Part shown: positions 52,585-61,787 of the stretch, piece by piece
Layout of the letters: each line of letters opens with the position of its first letter
Numbering within the stretch: the first letter of the stretch is position 1
DNA from: Virgibacillus salexigens
GTDB taxonomy: Bacteria; Bacillota; Bacilli; Bacillales; Amphibacillaceae
Assembly (NCBI RefSeq): GCF_014905415.1
Contig: NZ_BNEO01000001.1
Span: 1,240,001 to 1,304,000, forward strand
Direction of reading: 5' to 3'
Length of the DNA stretch: 64,000 nucleotides
Translations under genes and position numbers: made by a program
The notes under the pieces: generated by a model
What the model saw: only the letters and a program-made list of their open reading frames with translations
Told to the model about the DNA's origin: nothing
Databases searched by the model: none

Positions 52585-53653
52585 AACGTTAAAGATACTT
52601 CTTCCTGATAGCTTTTTATGGCGATTGACCTTTTTGCACTTTATTGTTATTGGTATCGCCTCACTTATTAGCGGCTGGGCATTATATCATACTGCCTGCT
52701 TTCTTGCAGCGGGCGTTGGTAACCTCGGAGAAGAGCGCCAACAACAATTTAATCAATCCTTATTTCATTATGTGTGGATGTTTATACTTATCGCAGTAAT
52801 TGCTGGAACGATCCTTTATTTCTATTTAACGAAACGTTTACTAAAACCAATACATGAGCTTATAAATGCAACGAGGCTGCTAAAGAAAGGAAACTATCCG
52901 CAACCTATTGCAGTATCAAAAAAAGATGAGATCGGTCTCCTTGTAGAACAATACAACCAATTAATCCAGCAGTTAAATAAAAAGGAGCAGGATCGTAAAA
53001 AGCTTGTTTCTGATATTTCCCATGAATTTCGAACCCCTTTATCCAATCTCAATGGTTATTTATTTGCATTAAAATCAGAAGACATCACAGGAGATAACGA
53101 ATTATTCGAAGCGCTCTATCAGGAATCAAAACGGCTTACTTCTATGCTGGAACAGTTTGAACAATTAAAGCAATGGGATCATACAACTTCTACTATGCAC
53201 CCAAACAAACAACTCATTTCAATAAAACAAGTTATTGAACAAAGCACATCTATGTTTACATGGTCATTAAAACAAGCCGATATTCAATTACTGCTTAACG
53301 TAGAAGATGTACATTGTCTCATCTATCCAGAAGGACTGCAGCAAGTCATTAATAATCTTCTCGATAATGCCATTCGCTATTACCGAAGTCCTGGTTCGAT
53401 ACGAGTAAGTGGGAAACAACAAGACAATTACTATAACCTAACTGTTTCTGGACCGAGCGAAACGATTCCAGAAGGAGAAAAGGAACAAATTTTTGAACGT
53501 TTGTACCGAATTGAAAGGTCACGAAGTCGAGAAACTGGAGGTGCTGGTTTAGGACTAGCCATTACGAAGGAAATCGTCGAGCAGCATAACGGTTACATTT
53601 ATTTAGATACGTCCGAAGGTGAAAATAGCTTTCATGTTTATCTACCAATATAA
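52568..53653 (+). CDS. sensor histidine kinase
   Basis: Kinase of 361 residues with two membrane helices (about 20-45 and 65-90) and a very short extracytoplasmic loop, then HAMP (TKRLLKPIHELINATRLLKK), an H box ISHEFRTPLSNLNG and an ATPase domain with NLLDNAIRY and ETGGAGLGLAITKEIVEQHN. The tiny sensing loop is typical of kinases that sense the membrane or work with an accessory protein, which here could be one of the upstream membrane proteins. I start at TTG 52568, after GGGG and inside the end of the regulator gene. Terminator follows. Confidence 0.88.
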   Translation: MSQLRKTLKILLPDSFLWRLTFLHFIVIGIASLISGWALYHTACFLAAGVGNLGEERQQQFNQSLFHYVWMFILIAVIAGTILYFYLTKRLLKPIHELINATRLLKKGNYPQPIAVSKKDEIGLLVEQYNQLIQQLNKKEQDRKKLVSDISHEFRTPLSNLNGYLFALKSEDITGDNELFEALYQESKRLTSMLEQFEQLKQWDHTTSTMHPNKQLISIKQVIEQSTSMFTWSLKQADIQLLLNVEDVHCLIYPEGLQQVINNLLDNAIRYYRSPGSIRVSGKQQDNYYNLTVSGPSETIPEGEKEQIFERLYRIERSRSRETGGAGLGLAITKEIVEQHNGYIYLDTSEGENSFHVYLPI

Positions 53654-53693
53654 CAGACTCTCCCTGAATAATGAAGGGAGAGTCTGTTATTAC
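53650..53693. terminator. bidirectional terminator
   Basis: AACAGACTCTCCCT and AGGGAGAGTCTGTT pair perfectly around GAATAATGA. It closes the two-component operon on one side and the ars operon on the other, overlapping the ends of both coding regions. Confidence 0.92.
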
Positions 53694-54109
53694 TTTCCAG
53701 TTGCATTGAATTGTTTTATACGTTCACCAATTTCATCGCGTACACGTTGAAATACTGCCCATTTCTCCTCTTCCGTTCCTTCTGCTTTAGCTGGATCATC
53801 AAACCCCCAATGCTCACGCTTTACATGGGGAGGAGTCATCGGGCACTTATCTTTTGCATCCCCACACAATGTTACTGCTAAAGTTGCGTTGTTAAGAATG
53901 TCTCTGTTAATAATATCCGATGTTTGCTCTGAGATGTCGATATCAACTTCCTGCATCGCTTTTACAGCATTTGGATTTAATCCATGTGCCTCGATTCCAG
54001 CACTCTTTACTTCCCAATCATCGCTTAAATAGAATTTCGCCCAACCTTCTGCCATTTGGCTTCTGCAAGAATTACCTGTACACAAGAAATAGATGGTCTT
54101 TTTGTTCAT
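53690..54109 (-). CDS. arsC: arsenate reductase, thioredoxin-coupled
   Basis: Low-molecular-weight phosphatase-like enzyme of 139 residues that reduces arsenate to arsenite. The P-loop [16 protein letters not shown] (C-x5-R) carries the nucleophilic cysteine, and [12 protein letters not shown] supplies the two cysteines that relay the disulfide to thioredoxin. It starts at ATG 54109, after AGGAGA. Last gene of arsR-arsB-arsC; the arsenite made is exported by ArsB. Confidence 0.95.
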   Translation of the reverse strand: MNKKTIYFLCTGNSCRSQMAEGWAKFYLSDDWEVKSAGIEAHGLNPNAVKAMQEVDIDISEQTSDIINRDILNNATLAVTLCGDAKDKCPMTPPHVKREHWGFDDPAKAEGTEEEKWAVFQRVRDEIGERIKQFNATGK

Positions 54110-54139
54110 TTTTAATCTCCTTTTCATCTCATGTTTATA

Positions 54140-55438
54140 TTAAAACAATACAAGTGTTACATATAAACCAATTAATGTAATTAATAGAATTGGTAAGGTT
54201 AAAATGATCCCTGTTTTGAAATAGGTACCCCAAGAGATTTTAACCCCTTTTTGAGACAATACATGGAGCCAAAGCAGCGTAGCAAGAGATCCAATGGGTG
54301 TGATTTTTGGCCCAAGATCGGAACCGATGACATTAGCATAGATAAGTGCCTCTCGAATCGTTCCTGTAGTATTTGTCTCTGCGATTGCAAGAGCATCAAT
54401 CATTACCGTCGGCATATTGTTCATGACCGAAGATAAAATTGCTGCGATAAATCCCATCGCAACCGTGGCAATAAACAAGCCTTGTTCAGCACTGGCCTGA
54501 ATAACATTCGCCAATACATCGGTAAGCCCCGCATTTCGTAAACCATATACGACAACATACATTCCAATCGAGAAGAAAACGATATTCCAAGGGGCACCTT
54601 TAACAACCTTACTCGTATTTACAGTACTGCTTCTGCTGGCCATAACTAAGAAAAAGATAGCAGTAACCCCTGCTACAATGGATACCGGGATCTCAGCAAA
54701 TTCACTTACAAAATAACCAATGACTAATATCGCTAATATAAACCACGATAAGCGAAACATTGGCAAATCGCGAATTGCCTCCCTTGGCGCTTGCAACTGT
54801 TCTGTGGCATAACTGCGTGGAATACGTTTACGAAAATAAAGTAGTAAAACGCCGATCGTTGCAACTAGCGAAAATAAATTCGGAATGACCATTCTAGAAG
54901 CATACTCCACAAAACCAATATTGAAGAAGTCTGCTGAAACAATATTTACTAAATTACTAACTACTAATGGAAGTGAAGTCGTATCAGCAATAAATCCACT
55001 TGCCATTATAAATGGAAAAACCATTTTTTCTGAAAAATTCAAATTACGTACCATTGCAAGCACAATCGGGGTGAGTATCAGTGCAGCTCCATCATTTGCA
55101 AAAAATGCAGCAACAATTGCACCTAATATACTAATATAAATAAACATTTTAATGCCGTTGCCCTTTGCTAATTTGGCCATATGTAAGGATGCCCATTCAA
55201 AGAAACCAATCTCATCTAAAATAAGCGATATAAGTATAATTGCTATAAATGCTAACGTCGCATTCCAAACGATTTGGGTTACTTCGATAACATCCGTAAA
55301 TCCAACAACTCCTGCTATTAAGGCAAGAATTGCTCCCCCGCAAGCTGACCATCCAATGGATAGACCTTTCGGCTGCCAGATAACAAAAGTCAAAGTAATA
55401 ATAAATATCGCTGATGCTATAAAAACCGTTGATGTCAA
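54140..55438 (-). CDS. arsB: arsenite efflux pump ArsB
   Basis: Membrane transporter of 432 residues of the ArsB/NhaD ion transporter superfamily with about 12 helices. Motifs include [19 protein letters not shown] and [20 protein letters not shown], and [18 protein letters not shown] in the second half, all diagnostic for ArsB. It exports arsenite or antimonite using the proton gradient or ArsA; no arsA is present here. It begins at TTG 55438 after AGGAGGGGG and is 15 bases after arsR. Confidence 0.95.
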   Translation of the reverse strand: MTSTVFIASAIFIITLTFVIWQPKGLSIGWSACGGAILALIAGVVGFTDVIEVTQIVWNATLAFIAIILISLILDEIGFFEWASLHMAKLAKGNGIKMFIYISILGAIVAAFFANDGAALILTPIVLAMVRNLNFSEKMVFPFIMASGFIADTTSLPLVVSNLVNIVSADFFNIGFVEYASRMVIPNLFSLVATIGVLLLYFRKRIPRSYATEQLQAPREAIRDLPMFRLSWFILAILVIGYFVSEFAEIPVSIVAGVTAIFFLVMASRSSTVNTSKVVKGAPWNIVFFSIGMYVVVYGLRNAGLTDVLANVIQASAEQGLFIATVAMGFIAAILSSVMNNMPTVMIDALAIAETNTTGTIREALIYANVIGSDLGPKITPIGSLATLLWLHVLSQKGVKISWGTYFKTGIILTLPILLITLIGLYVTLVLF

Positions 55439-55453
55439 AACCTTCCCCCTCCT

Positions 55454-55783
55454 CTAACAACAAGTAATCCGTATTCCTTTTTCTTCTAATTCCTTTAATT
55501 TATCGTCCTGATCAGGGAGGTTTACCAGAATAGTTTGCACAAACGCATATGCTTCATGTTGTTTATTCATCGCGTAAAATATCCACTGACCCCTCCGTTC
55601 TTCTTTCACCAAACCAATATCCCTTAACTTCCGTAAATGCTGGCTGATCGAGGGCTGGCTAACTTGAAATATTTCTACTAATTCACAGACACAGCAATCT
55701 TGACTATCAAGAATTTTCATGATGGTTAACCTTGTTTTATCACCGAACAATTTACAAATTACTGAGGCTTTCTCCATTTCCAT
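55454..55783 (-). CDS. arsR: arsenical resistance repressor ArsR
   Basis: ArsR/SmtB-type winged-helix repressor of 109 residues. The metal-binding motif lies at the start of the recognition region (SQDCCVCELVEIFQ), followed by the helix-turn-helix VSQPSISQHLRKLRDIGLV. Binding of As(III) or Sb(III) releases it from DNA. An ATG at 55783 or 55777 is the likely start; the frame continues upstream into the operator region. First gene of arsRBC, with a perfect palindrome just upstream. The C-terminal ITCC adds another cysteine pair. Confidence 0.93.
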   Translation of the reverse strand: MEMEKASVICKLFGDKTRLTIMKILDSQDCCVCELVEIFQVSQPSISQHLRKLRDIGLVKEERRGQWIFYAMNKQHEAYAFVQTILVNLPDQDDKLKELEEKGIRITCC

Positions 55784-55808
55784 GACCTTATCACCACCTA
55801 ATATAATC

Positions 55809-55828
55809 ATATAAGCATATGCTTATAT
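55809..55828. promoter_or_regulatory. ArsR operator candidate
   Basis: ATATAAGCATATGCTTATAT is a perfect 20-base palindrome 26 bases before the arsR start. Such 12-2-12-like AT-rich palindromes are typical ArsR sites; a role for autoregulation of arsRBC follows. Confidence 0.8.
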
Positions 55829-55857
55829 TTTCAATAAAAAAACCTCCTAAAAGCAAA

Positions 55858-55902
55858 ATGCTGACGTTTCATGCCACCATGGCATACTTAGTCAGCGTTT
55901 TT
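55858..55902 (-). terminator. hairpin after the CstR-like gene
   Basis: On the minus strand ACGCTGAC and GTCAGCAT enclose an inner hairpin ATGCC/GGCAT; the tail TTTTG is short. Possible terminator of the upstream repressor gene. Confidence 0.5.
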
Positions 55903-55904
55903 GA

Positions 55905-56165
55905 TTAACGGCTTTTGACAAGAAGATTAACCGCTTCTTGAATTAATTCCTCCGTACTCTCTCCATTTTTCTGTTCTTCACGAATACATCTTTCTAAATT
56001 TTGACTCACGATTAAAGCCAACGTGCGATCTAATGCGTTTCTTGCGGCTGACATTTGTGCCACAACATCTCTGCATTCCTTTTGTTCTTCCATCATTTTC
56101 TGTAGCCCACGAACTTGTCCCTCAATCCGCTTCATGCGATTCTTTACCTTTTCATCATATTGCAC
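55905..56165 (-). CDS. CsoR/FrmR-family repressor, CstR-like persulfide sensor
   Basis: All-helical DUF156 repressor of 86 residues. Copper sensors of the family use Cys-His-Cys; here the residues are Cys31 (KECRDVVAQ), Asn56 and Cys60 (SQNLERCI), so the histidine is replaced by asparagine. Cys31/Cys60 without the histidine is the pattern of Staphylococcus CstR, which senses persulfides. Start ATG 56165. No rhodanese, sulfide quinone reductase or copper gene is adjacent; it lies between the ars operon and a CNNM-type gene, all facing left, so the target is not evident. Confidence 0.8.
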   Translation of the reverse strand: MQYDEKVKNRMKRIEGQVRGLQKMMEEQKECRDVVAQMSAARNALDRTLALIVSQNLERCIREEQKNGESTEELIQEAVNLLVKSR

Positions 56166-56284
56166 ACGTCTTCACTCCTTTCTATTATCATAGCATAAAA
56201 AATAGGAATAGCAGCAAGATTATGAGGAAAGGAGCTGTTCTAGAATCAGCTCCTTTTAAACAACAAGAGAAACACTCCTTACTA

Positions 56285-57529
56285 CTATTCTTCCTCTAAA
56301 TGCGGCTCATGCTTGTTAATTTGTACCCGCTTTATCGTACGGTCTTCAATTTCAAGTATACGGAATGTTAGCGTTTCTTTCGCTAATGTTTCTCCTTCTT
56401 CTGGAAAATAATGAAATTCTTTTAATAAGTAGCCAGAAAGGACGTCTTCTTCCTCTGGTATTTCCGTATGAAAAATGGTATTCAATCGATGTAGAGGTAT
56501 CTTGCCATTACAAATAATTTCTGAATCCGTTACTTCCTCAACTAATGGTCCATTTCCACTATCCGTCTCATCTTCAATCTCTAAACCGATTAGTAATTCA
56601 ATAATATCTTCATGGGTGATGATTCCTTCTGTTCCACCATATTCATCAAGTACAATCGCCATATGCTTTTTCTCCTGAATCATCTTGCGGAACACCCAAT
56701 CAACCGAGTGAAACTCAAAGACAATTAACGGATCCATGTCACTATATGACTCCAGCGTTTTATCGGGATCCATCGACCAAGATAGCAAATACTTCGAATG
56801 AAAAACACCTACAATGTTGTCAATTTCTTCATCATAGATTGGATATCGTGTATACGGACTCTGAATGGCAATATTTCGCACCTCTTCAAAGTCAGAATCA
56901 TACGGAAGCGCCAAAATATCTACACGAGGGGTTTTAAGTGCATCCTTTACATTTAAATTCGTAAATTCAAGCACCCCTTTAATTCGATGCGATTCGTCCT
57001 GCCTAAAAATCCCTTCCGTGCGTGCTACATCTACCATTGCTCGTATTTCGTCCTTTGAAACAGATGTATTGGCCTTTTCTCCCTTGGATAGAAACCGGAT
57101 GATAAAGCCTGTTAACCAGTTTAACAGCATGGTTAACGGCTTAAAAACAAACACAACGGCTCGAATTACCGGGTAAACGATGTATGCAATTCGATCAGGA
57201 AAAGTCGCTGCTACTGATTTGGGGATAACCTCTGAAAAGATAATAATGGTGATGGTTAATACAGCTGAGGCTAGTCCAACATTAATTCCATAATCCATGG
57301 CTACCATCGTTACTAATGTAGGCAAGATAATGTTTGAAATGTTGTTCCCTATTAAAATAGAAGTAATAAATTGTTCTGGTTTGGATACTAACTTTAGTAG
57401 CTTACCAGAGCGTTTATCACCATTCTTCTCTTTCGTTTGCAGTTTCATCTTATTTGCTGCAGTTAGAGCAGTTTCACTGCCTGAAAAGAAGAATGATACA
57501 AATAATAAAACAATGATCACAATGATCAC
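56285..57529 (-). CDS. CNNM/CorC-type (UPF0053) transporter with CBS domains
   Basis: Membrane protein of 414 residues. An N-terminal DUF21 domain with four helices (FVSFFFSGSETALTAANKMK at the start, FSEVIPKSVAAT near the end) is followed by paired CBS domains (about residues 185-310, with LDEYGGTEGIITHEDIIELL) and a C-terminal CorC_HlyC domain. Relatives export or regulate Mg2+/Co2+. I start at GTG 57529, 9 bases after AAGGAGG; an in-frame extension upstream is not conserved. Bacillus counterparts are YhdP, YugS and YhdT. Confidence 0.88.
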   Translation of the reverse strand: MIIVIIVLLFVSFFFSGSETALTAANKMKLQTKEKNGDKRSGKLLKLVSKPEQFITSILIGNNISNIILPTLVTMVAMDYGINVGLASAVLTITIIIFSEVIPKSVAATFPDRIAYIVYPVIRAVVFVFKPLTMLLNWLTGFIIRFLSKGEKANTSVSKDEIRAMVDVARTEGIFRQDESHRIKGVLEFTNLNVKDALKTPRVDILALPYDSDFEEVRNIAIQSPYTRYPIYDEEIDNIVGVFHSKYLLSWSMDPDKTLESYSDMDPLIVFEFHSVDWVFRKMIQEKKHMAIVLDEYGGTEGIITHEDIIELLIGLEIEDETDSGNGPLVEEVTDSEIICNGKIPLHRLNTIFHTEIPEEEDVLSGYLLKEFHYFPEEGETLAKETLTFRILEIEDRTIKRVQINKHEPHLEEE

Positions 57530-57656
57530 GTGCGTTTTCCTCCTTATGTAGTATGTAGTACCTCTAATATCATGTAGTTTAGGATGTGTTAATCCTAATT
57601 CTATGATACATGGATTTCCCAATTATACAAAAGAAAAACCTTTATTTTCCTTATAA

Positions 57657-57686
57657 TGAACCATCGCATATTTTCCGTCCATAAAA
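57657..57686 (+). promoter_or_regulatory. sporulation-type promoter candidate for the SASP gene
   Basis: TGAACC (57657-57662) and CATAAAA (57680-57686) are spaced 17 bp and partly match forespore SigG elements (TGNATR / CATNNTA). The gene start is 31 bases downstream. Confidence 0.4.
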
Positions 57687-57716
57687 CGAAAAATAAAGGT
57701 AAAAGTAGGTGAAAAA

Positions 57717-57911
57717 ATGAAAAAGGAACGTGCACAAGAAATCATGGATGCATTAGAACTTATCCAAGTTCGCTATCGAGGGATTCCGGTATATATAAAA
57801 GATTTACAAGAAACAACTGCAACAGTCTTCGCTTTAGATGAGATGGCTGAGGAACAAATCGTGGATTTACATGGGTTACAAGAAGTTGCTAATCATGATG
57901 AAATGGAATAG
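57717..57911 (+). CDS. sspH: H-type small acid-soluble spore protein
   Basis: Small protein of 64 residues matching the SASP H family: it starts MKKERAQEIMDALELIQVRY, then RGIPVYIKDL and TVFALDEMAEEQ, the same order as Bacillus SspH (about 59 residues). It is made in the forespore under SigG or SigF and binds in the spore core; it lacks the DNA-binding motif of alpha/beta-type SASPs. The acidic C-terminus is characteristic. Ribosome site AGGTGA lies upstream of ATG 57717. It confirms, together with cwlC, that the host forms spores. Confidence 0.85.
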   Translation: MKKERAQEIMDALELIQVRYRGIPVYIKDLQETTATVFALDEMAEEQIVDLHGLQEVANHDEME

Positions 57912-57943
57912 CTGGTGATACTGCACGCCAACTATTCCAACAA

Positions 57944-59389
57944 TTAAAGCTGTAATCCAGTCCACTGCCAATACGTGAAGTAAAAGAATACCATAACTAG
58001 AATATAGACAGGCATCAGCACACCACTAAGTTGGAGCAACTGTTTCTTATCAAATGATGTATCTTCCGCAAACAGCAAAATTGCCTTCGAGCTAACTGGA
58101 AATGTCAAACAATAATTCATTCCGATTAAGCTAAGAAATACAACTGACGTGGAATCTAACCCAATTGTTTCACTAAAAACAATCAAGCTTGGAATGAATA
58201 TAACAGCCCTCGTCGTATGCGAGTGGATATAGAAATGACTAGTTATTGTAATCAGTAAAATAATTAGCAATAACAACCATTCTGGAGCTTGGTTAATTAG
58301 GTTTAAACCAATGAATAACTCCTTTTCCAACCAATTAATTACACCGGTATCAATAAGTGTTCCGCCTAAAGTAGTAGCACACGCTACAAATAAGATAAGT
58401 GGCCAAGATACAGAATTTACTGCTTGCTTCCAGGTTATCACTCCATAAACAGGAGCCATAAATAACATTGCTCCCAACATCGTAATAAATCCAATATCAT
58501 AATGATGAATGGGATGCGTTAGCCACCCTAGTAAAACCAAACCAATAAATCCTAACGCACGAATCTCCTTTTGATTAAGCGATCCATCCATCTTTTGTTG
58601 TTGTGAAATGGTCACATGATTCTTTTCGTTTCGCTTTTCTTTCGGCCAAATCATCCACTTTAGAATATATAATGTAAGAAAACTAATTACGATAGTAAAT
58701 GGTACACCCCAAATGAACCACTGGATATACGTAATCGATTGTCCGGTTGCATTTTCCAATAATCCAACGCCAATCAGGTGAGATCCTGCTCCAATTACCG
58801 TAGCTGAAGTACTTATTAAAATCAGAATCGGTGTAAATAATGCAAGAAAACGTTTCTCTTTTTCTGACTGCCACCGTTCACCTATTTGCGCAATTAACGG
58901 CTTCGCTAATGCAGCTCGGCCAGAGGTGGATGGAACGAAAAACGCAGATAATAAAAGTACATTTGTTAAACGACGAAGGAGTTTTTCTTTACATGAAGCA
59001 TTCTTCAGTAAATAATCGATCATGCGATCCGTTAACCCAGACTGTTTTACCGCTTCTCCCATAATAAAAGCACCTATCATAAGCCAAACAACCTCTTGCG
59101 CTAATGCATCATATAAGATGGAAGGAGTAGCTCCTCCTAATAAAATAATTGCCATTAAGGCTGCAATTGCTATAAAACCAGCAGGAAGTTTCGTCAACAC
59201 CCAACAAGTCATTGCGGATAAAAAGATGAATAACGAAACTTTGGCCGAATAATCTAGCGCTCCTGGTAAGACAACTGCCATTAAATAGAAGAGATGTAAA
59301 ATAAGAACAACTGTATTTTTGAAAGGCAGCCGCGATTCCAATAATCCTGATTTACTGATTTTGATAGATTCGGCCATTCCTCTTAACAT
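57944..59389 (-). CDS. SLC13/DASS-family anion transporter
   Basis: Carrier of 481 residues with about 12 helices. The two substrate/sodium motifs of the family are visible around FVPSTSGRAALAKPLI (near residue 150) and FPVSSKAILLFAE near residue 440. The family transports dicarboxylates, sulfate or related anions with sodium. Its start overlaps the end of the glycerate kinase gene by 38 bases; ATG 59389 is 8 bases after AAAGGA. That tight coupling suggests the transported compound, perhaps glycerate or a precursor, feeds the kinase. No terminator was seen immediately after. Confidence 0.85.
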   Translation of the reverse strand: MLRGMAESIKISKSGLLESRLPFKNTVVLILHLFYLMAVVLPGALDYSAKVSLFIFLSAMTCWVLTKLPAGFIAIAALMAIILLGGATPSILYDALAQEVVWLMIGAFIMGEAVKQSGLTDRMIDYLLKNASCKEKLLRRLTNVLLLSAFFVPSTSGRAALAKPLIAQIGERWQSEKEKRFLALFTPILILISTSATVIGAGSHLIGVGLLENATGQSITYIQWFIWGVPFTIVISFLTLYILKWMIWPKEKRNEKNHVTISQQQKMDGSLNQKEIRALGFIGLVLLGWLTHPIHHYDIGFITMLGAMLFMAPVYGVITWKQAVNSVSWPLILFVACATTLGGTLIDTGVINWLEKELFIGLNLINQAPEWLLLLIILLITITSHFYIHSHTTRAVIFIPSLIVFSETIGLDSTSVVFLSLIGMNYCLTFPVSSKAILLFAEDTSFDKKQLLQLSGVLMPVYILVMVFFYFTYWQWTGLQL

Positions 59390-60557
59390 GAATAACATCC
59401 TTTCGCTTCGCTACCTTCTTACCAATGTCGATTTGTCTTAATATCGATTCAATACTGTCTGCGATCCAGATAGGTGCTAACTCCAACGCTTCTTGAAGTA
59501 CGACTGGCTTCTGTGTAATACTGGTATAGGCATGGATACCTGCTCGGTAATTCGCAGTTGCCCCTTTTCCAATTGCACCAGCGATAAGAATGACAGGCAC
59601 ATCATATTTCTTTGCAATTCTTGCTACTTCAGCAGGAACTTTTCCATTGGGTGTTTGGAAATCTAAACTTCCCTCTGCAGAGAAAACGACATCCGCAGTT
59701 GCGATTGCTTGTTCGATATCAATAAACCTACGAATTAATGAAAACCGTTCATGTAACTTCGCCCCTGTAAACGCTGCCAAACCTGCGCCTAATCCACCAG
59801 ATGCGCCTCCACCTGGAATCATTCGTACATTTACACCAATTGCTGTTTCAATTACTGTTGCATAACGTTCGAATCCTTCAGATAAAAGGTCAACCTGTGA
59901 CGGGGTAGCACCCTTTTGTGGTCCAAATATGCGGGCAACTCCTTGATTACCGCAAAGGACGTTCTTCCAATTACAAGCTACATCAACTGGAATATGATGC
60001 AGACGTTTATCTAGTTCACTTGTATCCACTTCTGCCACTTCAATTAATCGTTCTCCACCTTCAACCGTTATCAATTGCTGTTTATCGTTATAAAAGCGGA
60101 CACCTAATGCCTCAGCCATCCCAGCTCCTCCATCAGAAGTTCCGGAGTCCCCACATCCTATCAGAATATGATCCACACCGTAATCCAAGGCATGGATAAT
60201 TAATTCTCCAACTCCATAGGACGTTGTCTTCAGAGGATTTCTTTGCTGAACCGGTACTAAATGTAAACCAGCTACCGCGGCCATTTCTATTACGGCAGTT
60301 CGCTTCCCATTCTCACGAATAACCCCAAAATAACTGGGAACTTTTTCACCGACTGGACCGACTACTTCTCGATGAACAAGTTGACCACCTTTTATATTAA
60401 TAATGGTTTTCGTAAAGCCTTCTCCACCGTCGATCATCGGCACAACTTTGATGTCCATTGTCTTATCAAATCTTCTAGCTCCCCTTTCCATAGCTTCAGC
60501 AACCTCTCCAACCTGTAAGCATTCTTTAAAGCCCGAAGGTATCATAACTACTCTCAC
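59352..60557 (-). CDS. glycerate kinase (GlxK type), copy 2
   Basis: Diverged paralogue of the kinase at 38992-40119, 401 residues. It keeps IPSGFKECLQVGEVAEAM, MIDGGEGFTKTIIN, IGCGDSGTSDGGAGMAEALG and IPGGGASGGLGAGLAAF, but several positions differ (for example CGDSGTSDGG instead of LGGSATNDGG), so its substrate may be another hydroxy acid. A C-terminal tail of about 25 residues (KKVAKRKDVIHVKRNGRIY) overlaps the next gene. ATG 60557 begins the unit; the SLC13 carrier gene follows. They look like a two-gene uptake and phosphorylation operon. Confidence 0.85.
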   Translation of the reverse strand: MRVVMIPSGFKECLQVGEVAEAMERGARRFDKTMDIKVVPMIDGGEGFTKTIINIKGGQLVHREVVGPVGEKVPSYFGVIRENGKRTAVIEMAAVAGLHLVPVQQRNPLKTTSYGVGELIIHALDYGVDHILIGCGDSGTSDGGAGMAEALGVRFYNDKQQLITVEGGERLIEVAEVDTSELDKRLHHIPVDVACNWKNVLCGNQGVARIFGPQKGATPSQVDLLSEGFERYATVIETAIGVNVRMIPGGGASGGLGAGLAAFTGAKLHERFSLIRRFIDIEQAIATADVVFSAEGSLDFQTPNGKVPAEVARIAKKYDVPVILIAGAIGKGATANYRAGIHAYTSITQKPVVLQEALELAPIWIADSIESILRQIDIGKKVAKRKDVIHVKRNGRIYQNQ

Positions 60558-60753
60558 GTTAACCGCTCCTCATGAAAAATTTTTGATATGATAAATGTAT
60601 CAATGAAAACTGAGTCCACCATGAGAAGTAGATTATAAATAATGAGAAGTTTATGAGAAGCATGAATTTAAAATGAAGGATAGCTAAAAGGAGCATTCGA
60701 TTTTCGCTAGATTACTTGGTTCGTTATTCCACCATCTACCATTTCCTAGACAA

Positions 60754-60786
60754 TAAAAAAGCTTGCAGAAGTACTACAAGCTTAAA
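60754..60786 (-). terminator. terminator of the coiled-coil gene
   Basis: On the minus strand AAGCTTG and CAAGCTT pair around TAGTACTTCTG and are followed by TTTTTT. Confidence 0.8.
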
Positions 60787-60802
60787 CAAAGTGAAAAGCT
60801 GG

Positions 60803-61552
60803 TTATTCTTTATCTCTTCCCTTATTACGATGCATCATCAATAACGTCCGTGGTTGCTCATCTCCAGTCATTAACTTCGTTACATAGGACGAAGTTAACT
60901 GATAACCATCTTCAATTTTTTCTGCCAGATAATTGGTTCGCTCAAACAGAATAGAGCGGATATTATCCAACTGCCTCACCATCTTTTCTGTTAACGCTTC
61001 TTGATTTTCTAAACGTGCATTTGTTTCTTTCTGTTTTTTATCATGGTTATTCACACGTTCTACAAGACCTTCCTGTAATTCTAAATGTGCTTCAACCCTC
61101 TTGGCAACATCGGCATTCGCCTGTTCAGACATTTTTAATTGCTCCATTAATTTTTCATCCGAATCTTTCAGCATATCCATTTGCTTGTGAAAATCCTGTT
61201 TAGATAATTGATGGTCATTTAAAACATTTTCCAGATTTGCTGTGGTTGTTTCCAAATGATGTAGCTGTTGCATTACTTTCTGTTCTACTTGATCATGCTC
61301 GGTGTGCAATTCTTTTAATTGATTTAGTCGCTTGCTGACCTCTTTAAATCGAGTCGATGCCTTCACATCCTGCTGAGCAACCAAGCGATTTAGACGATTA
61401 AAAGACTGTTGCAATGCAGCATTTACCTTTTGCTGTTCTTTTACCATTTCGGTCGTATGGTTTCTAACAAAGAATCGTTGATTCGGCTCCTTCCTAGCTT
61501 CTTCATGTTCATAAATGGTTGTATGATTATCTCGATTTATATATAAGCCCAT
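60803..61552 (-). CDS. long coiled-coil protein of unknown function
   Basis: Highly charged protein of 249 residues, rich in Glu, Gln, Lys and Leu. After a short N-terminal part (MGLYINRDNHTTIYEHEEAR) residues about 30-220 are nearly all coiled coil (heptads visible in FNRLNRLVAQQDVKASTRFK and LEQLKMSEQANADVAKRVEA-like repeats). No membrane segment or signal is seen. ATG 61552 is 9 bases after AAAGGAG. No family recognised; the shape would fit a structural or polar scaffold role, which is a guess. Monocistronic with a terminator. Confidence 0.65.
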   Translation of the reverse strand: MGLYINRDNHTTIYEHEEARKEPNQRFFVRNHTTEMVKEQQKVNAALQQSFNRLNRLVAQQDVKASTRFKEVSKRLNQLKELHTEHDQVEQKVMQQLHHLETTTANLENVLNDHQLSKQDFHKQMDMLKDSDEKLMEQLKMSEQANADVAKRVEAHLELQEGLVERVNNHDKKQKETNARLENQEALTEKMVRQLDNIRSILFERTNYLAEKIEDGYQLTSSYVTKLMTGDEQPRTLLMMHRNKGRDKE

Positions 61553-61787
61553 GTAAATGCACTCCTTTGATTCCATCTACACTACTAGTTTATGCCTCAA
61601 TAGGTTAATTGGGACAGAAGACCACGCCCATTTTAGAAACGGCTGTGAAAAGATTCAATCGTGGATGAGAAATATGATAAGATAAGAGAAAACAATTCCA
61701 TCCTTGATGAAGGCTTACCTTATAGGAAAAAGACAAGCTTTCTAATTCCAATAAATCAATAAGGTAAATAAAATGGAGGGAAGCATA

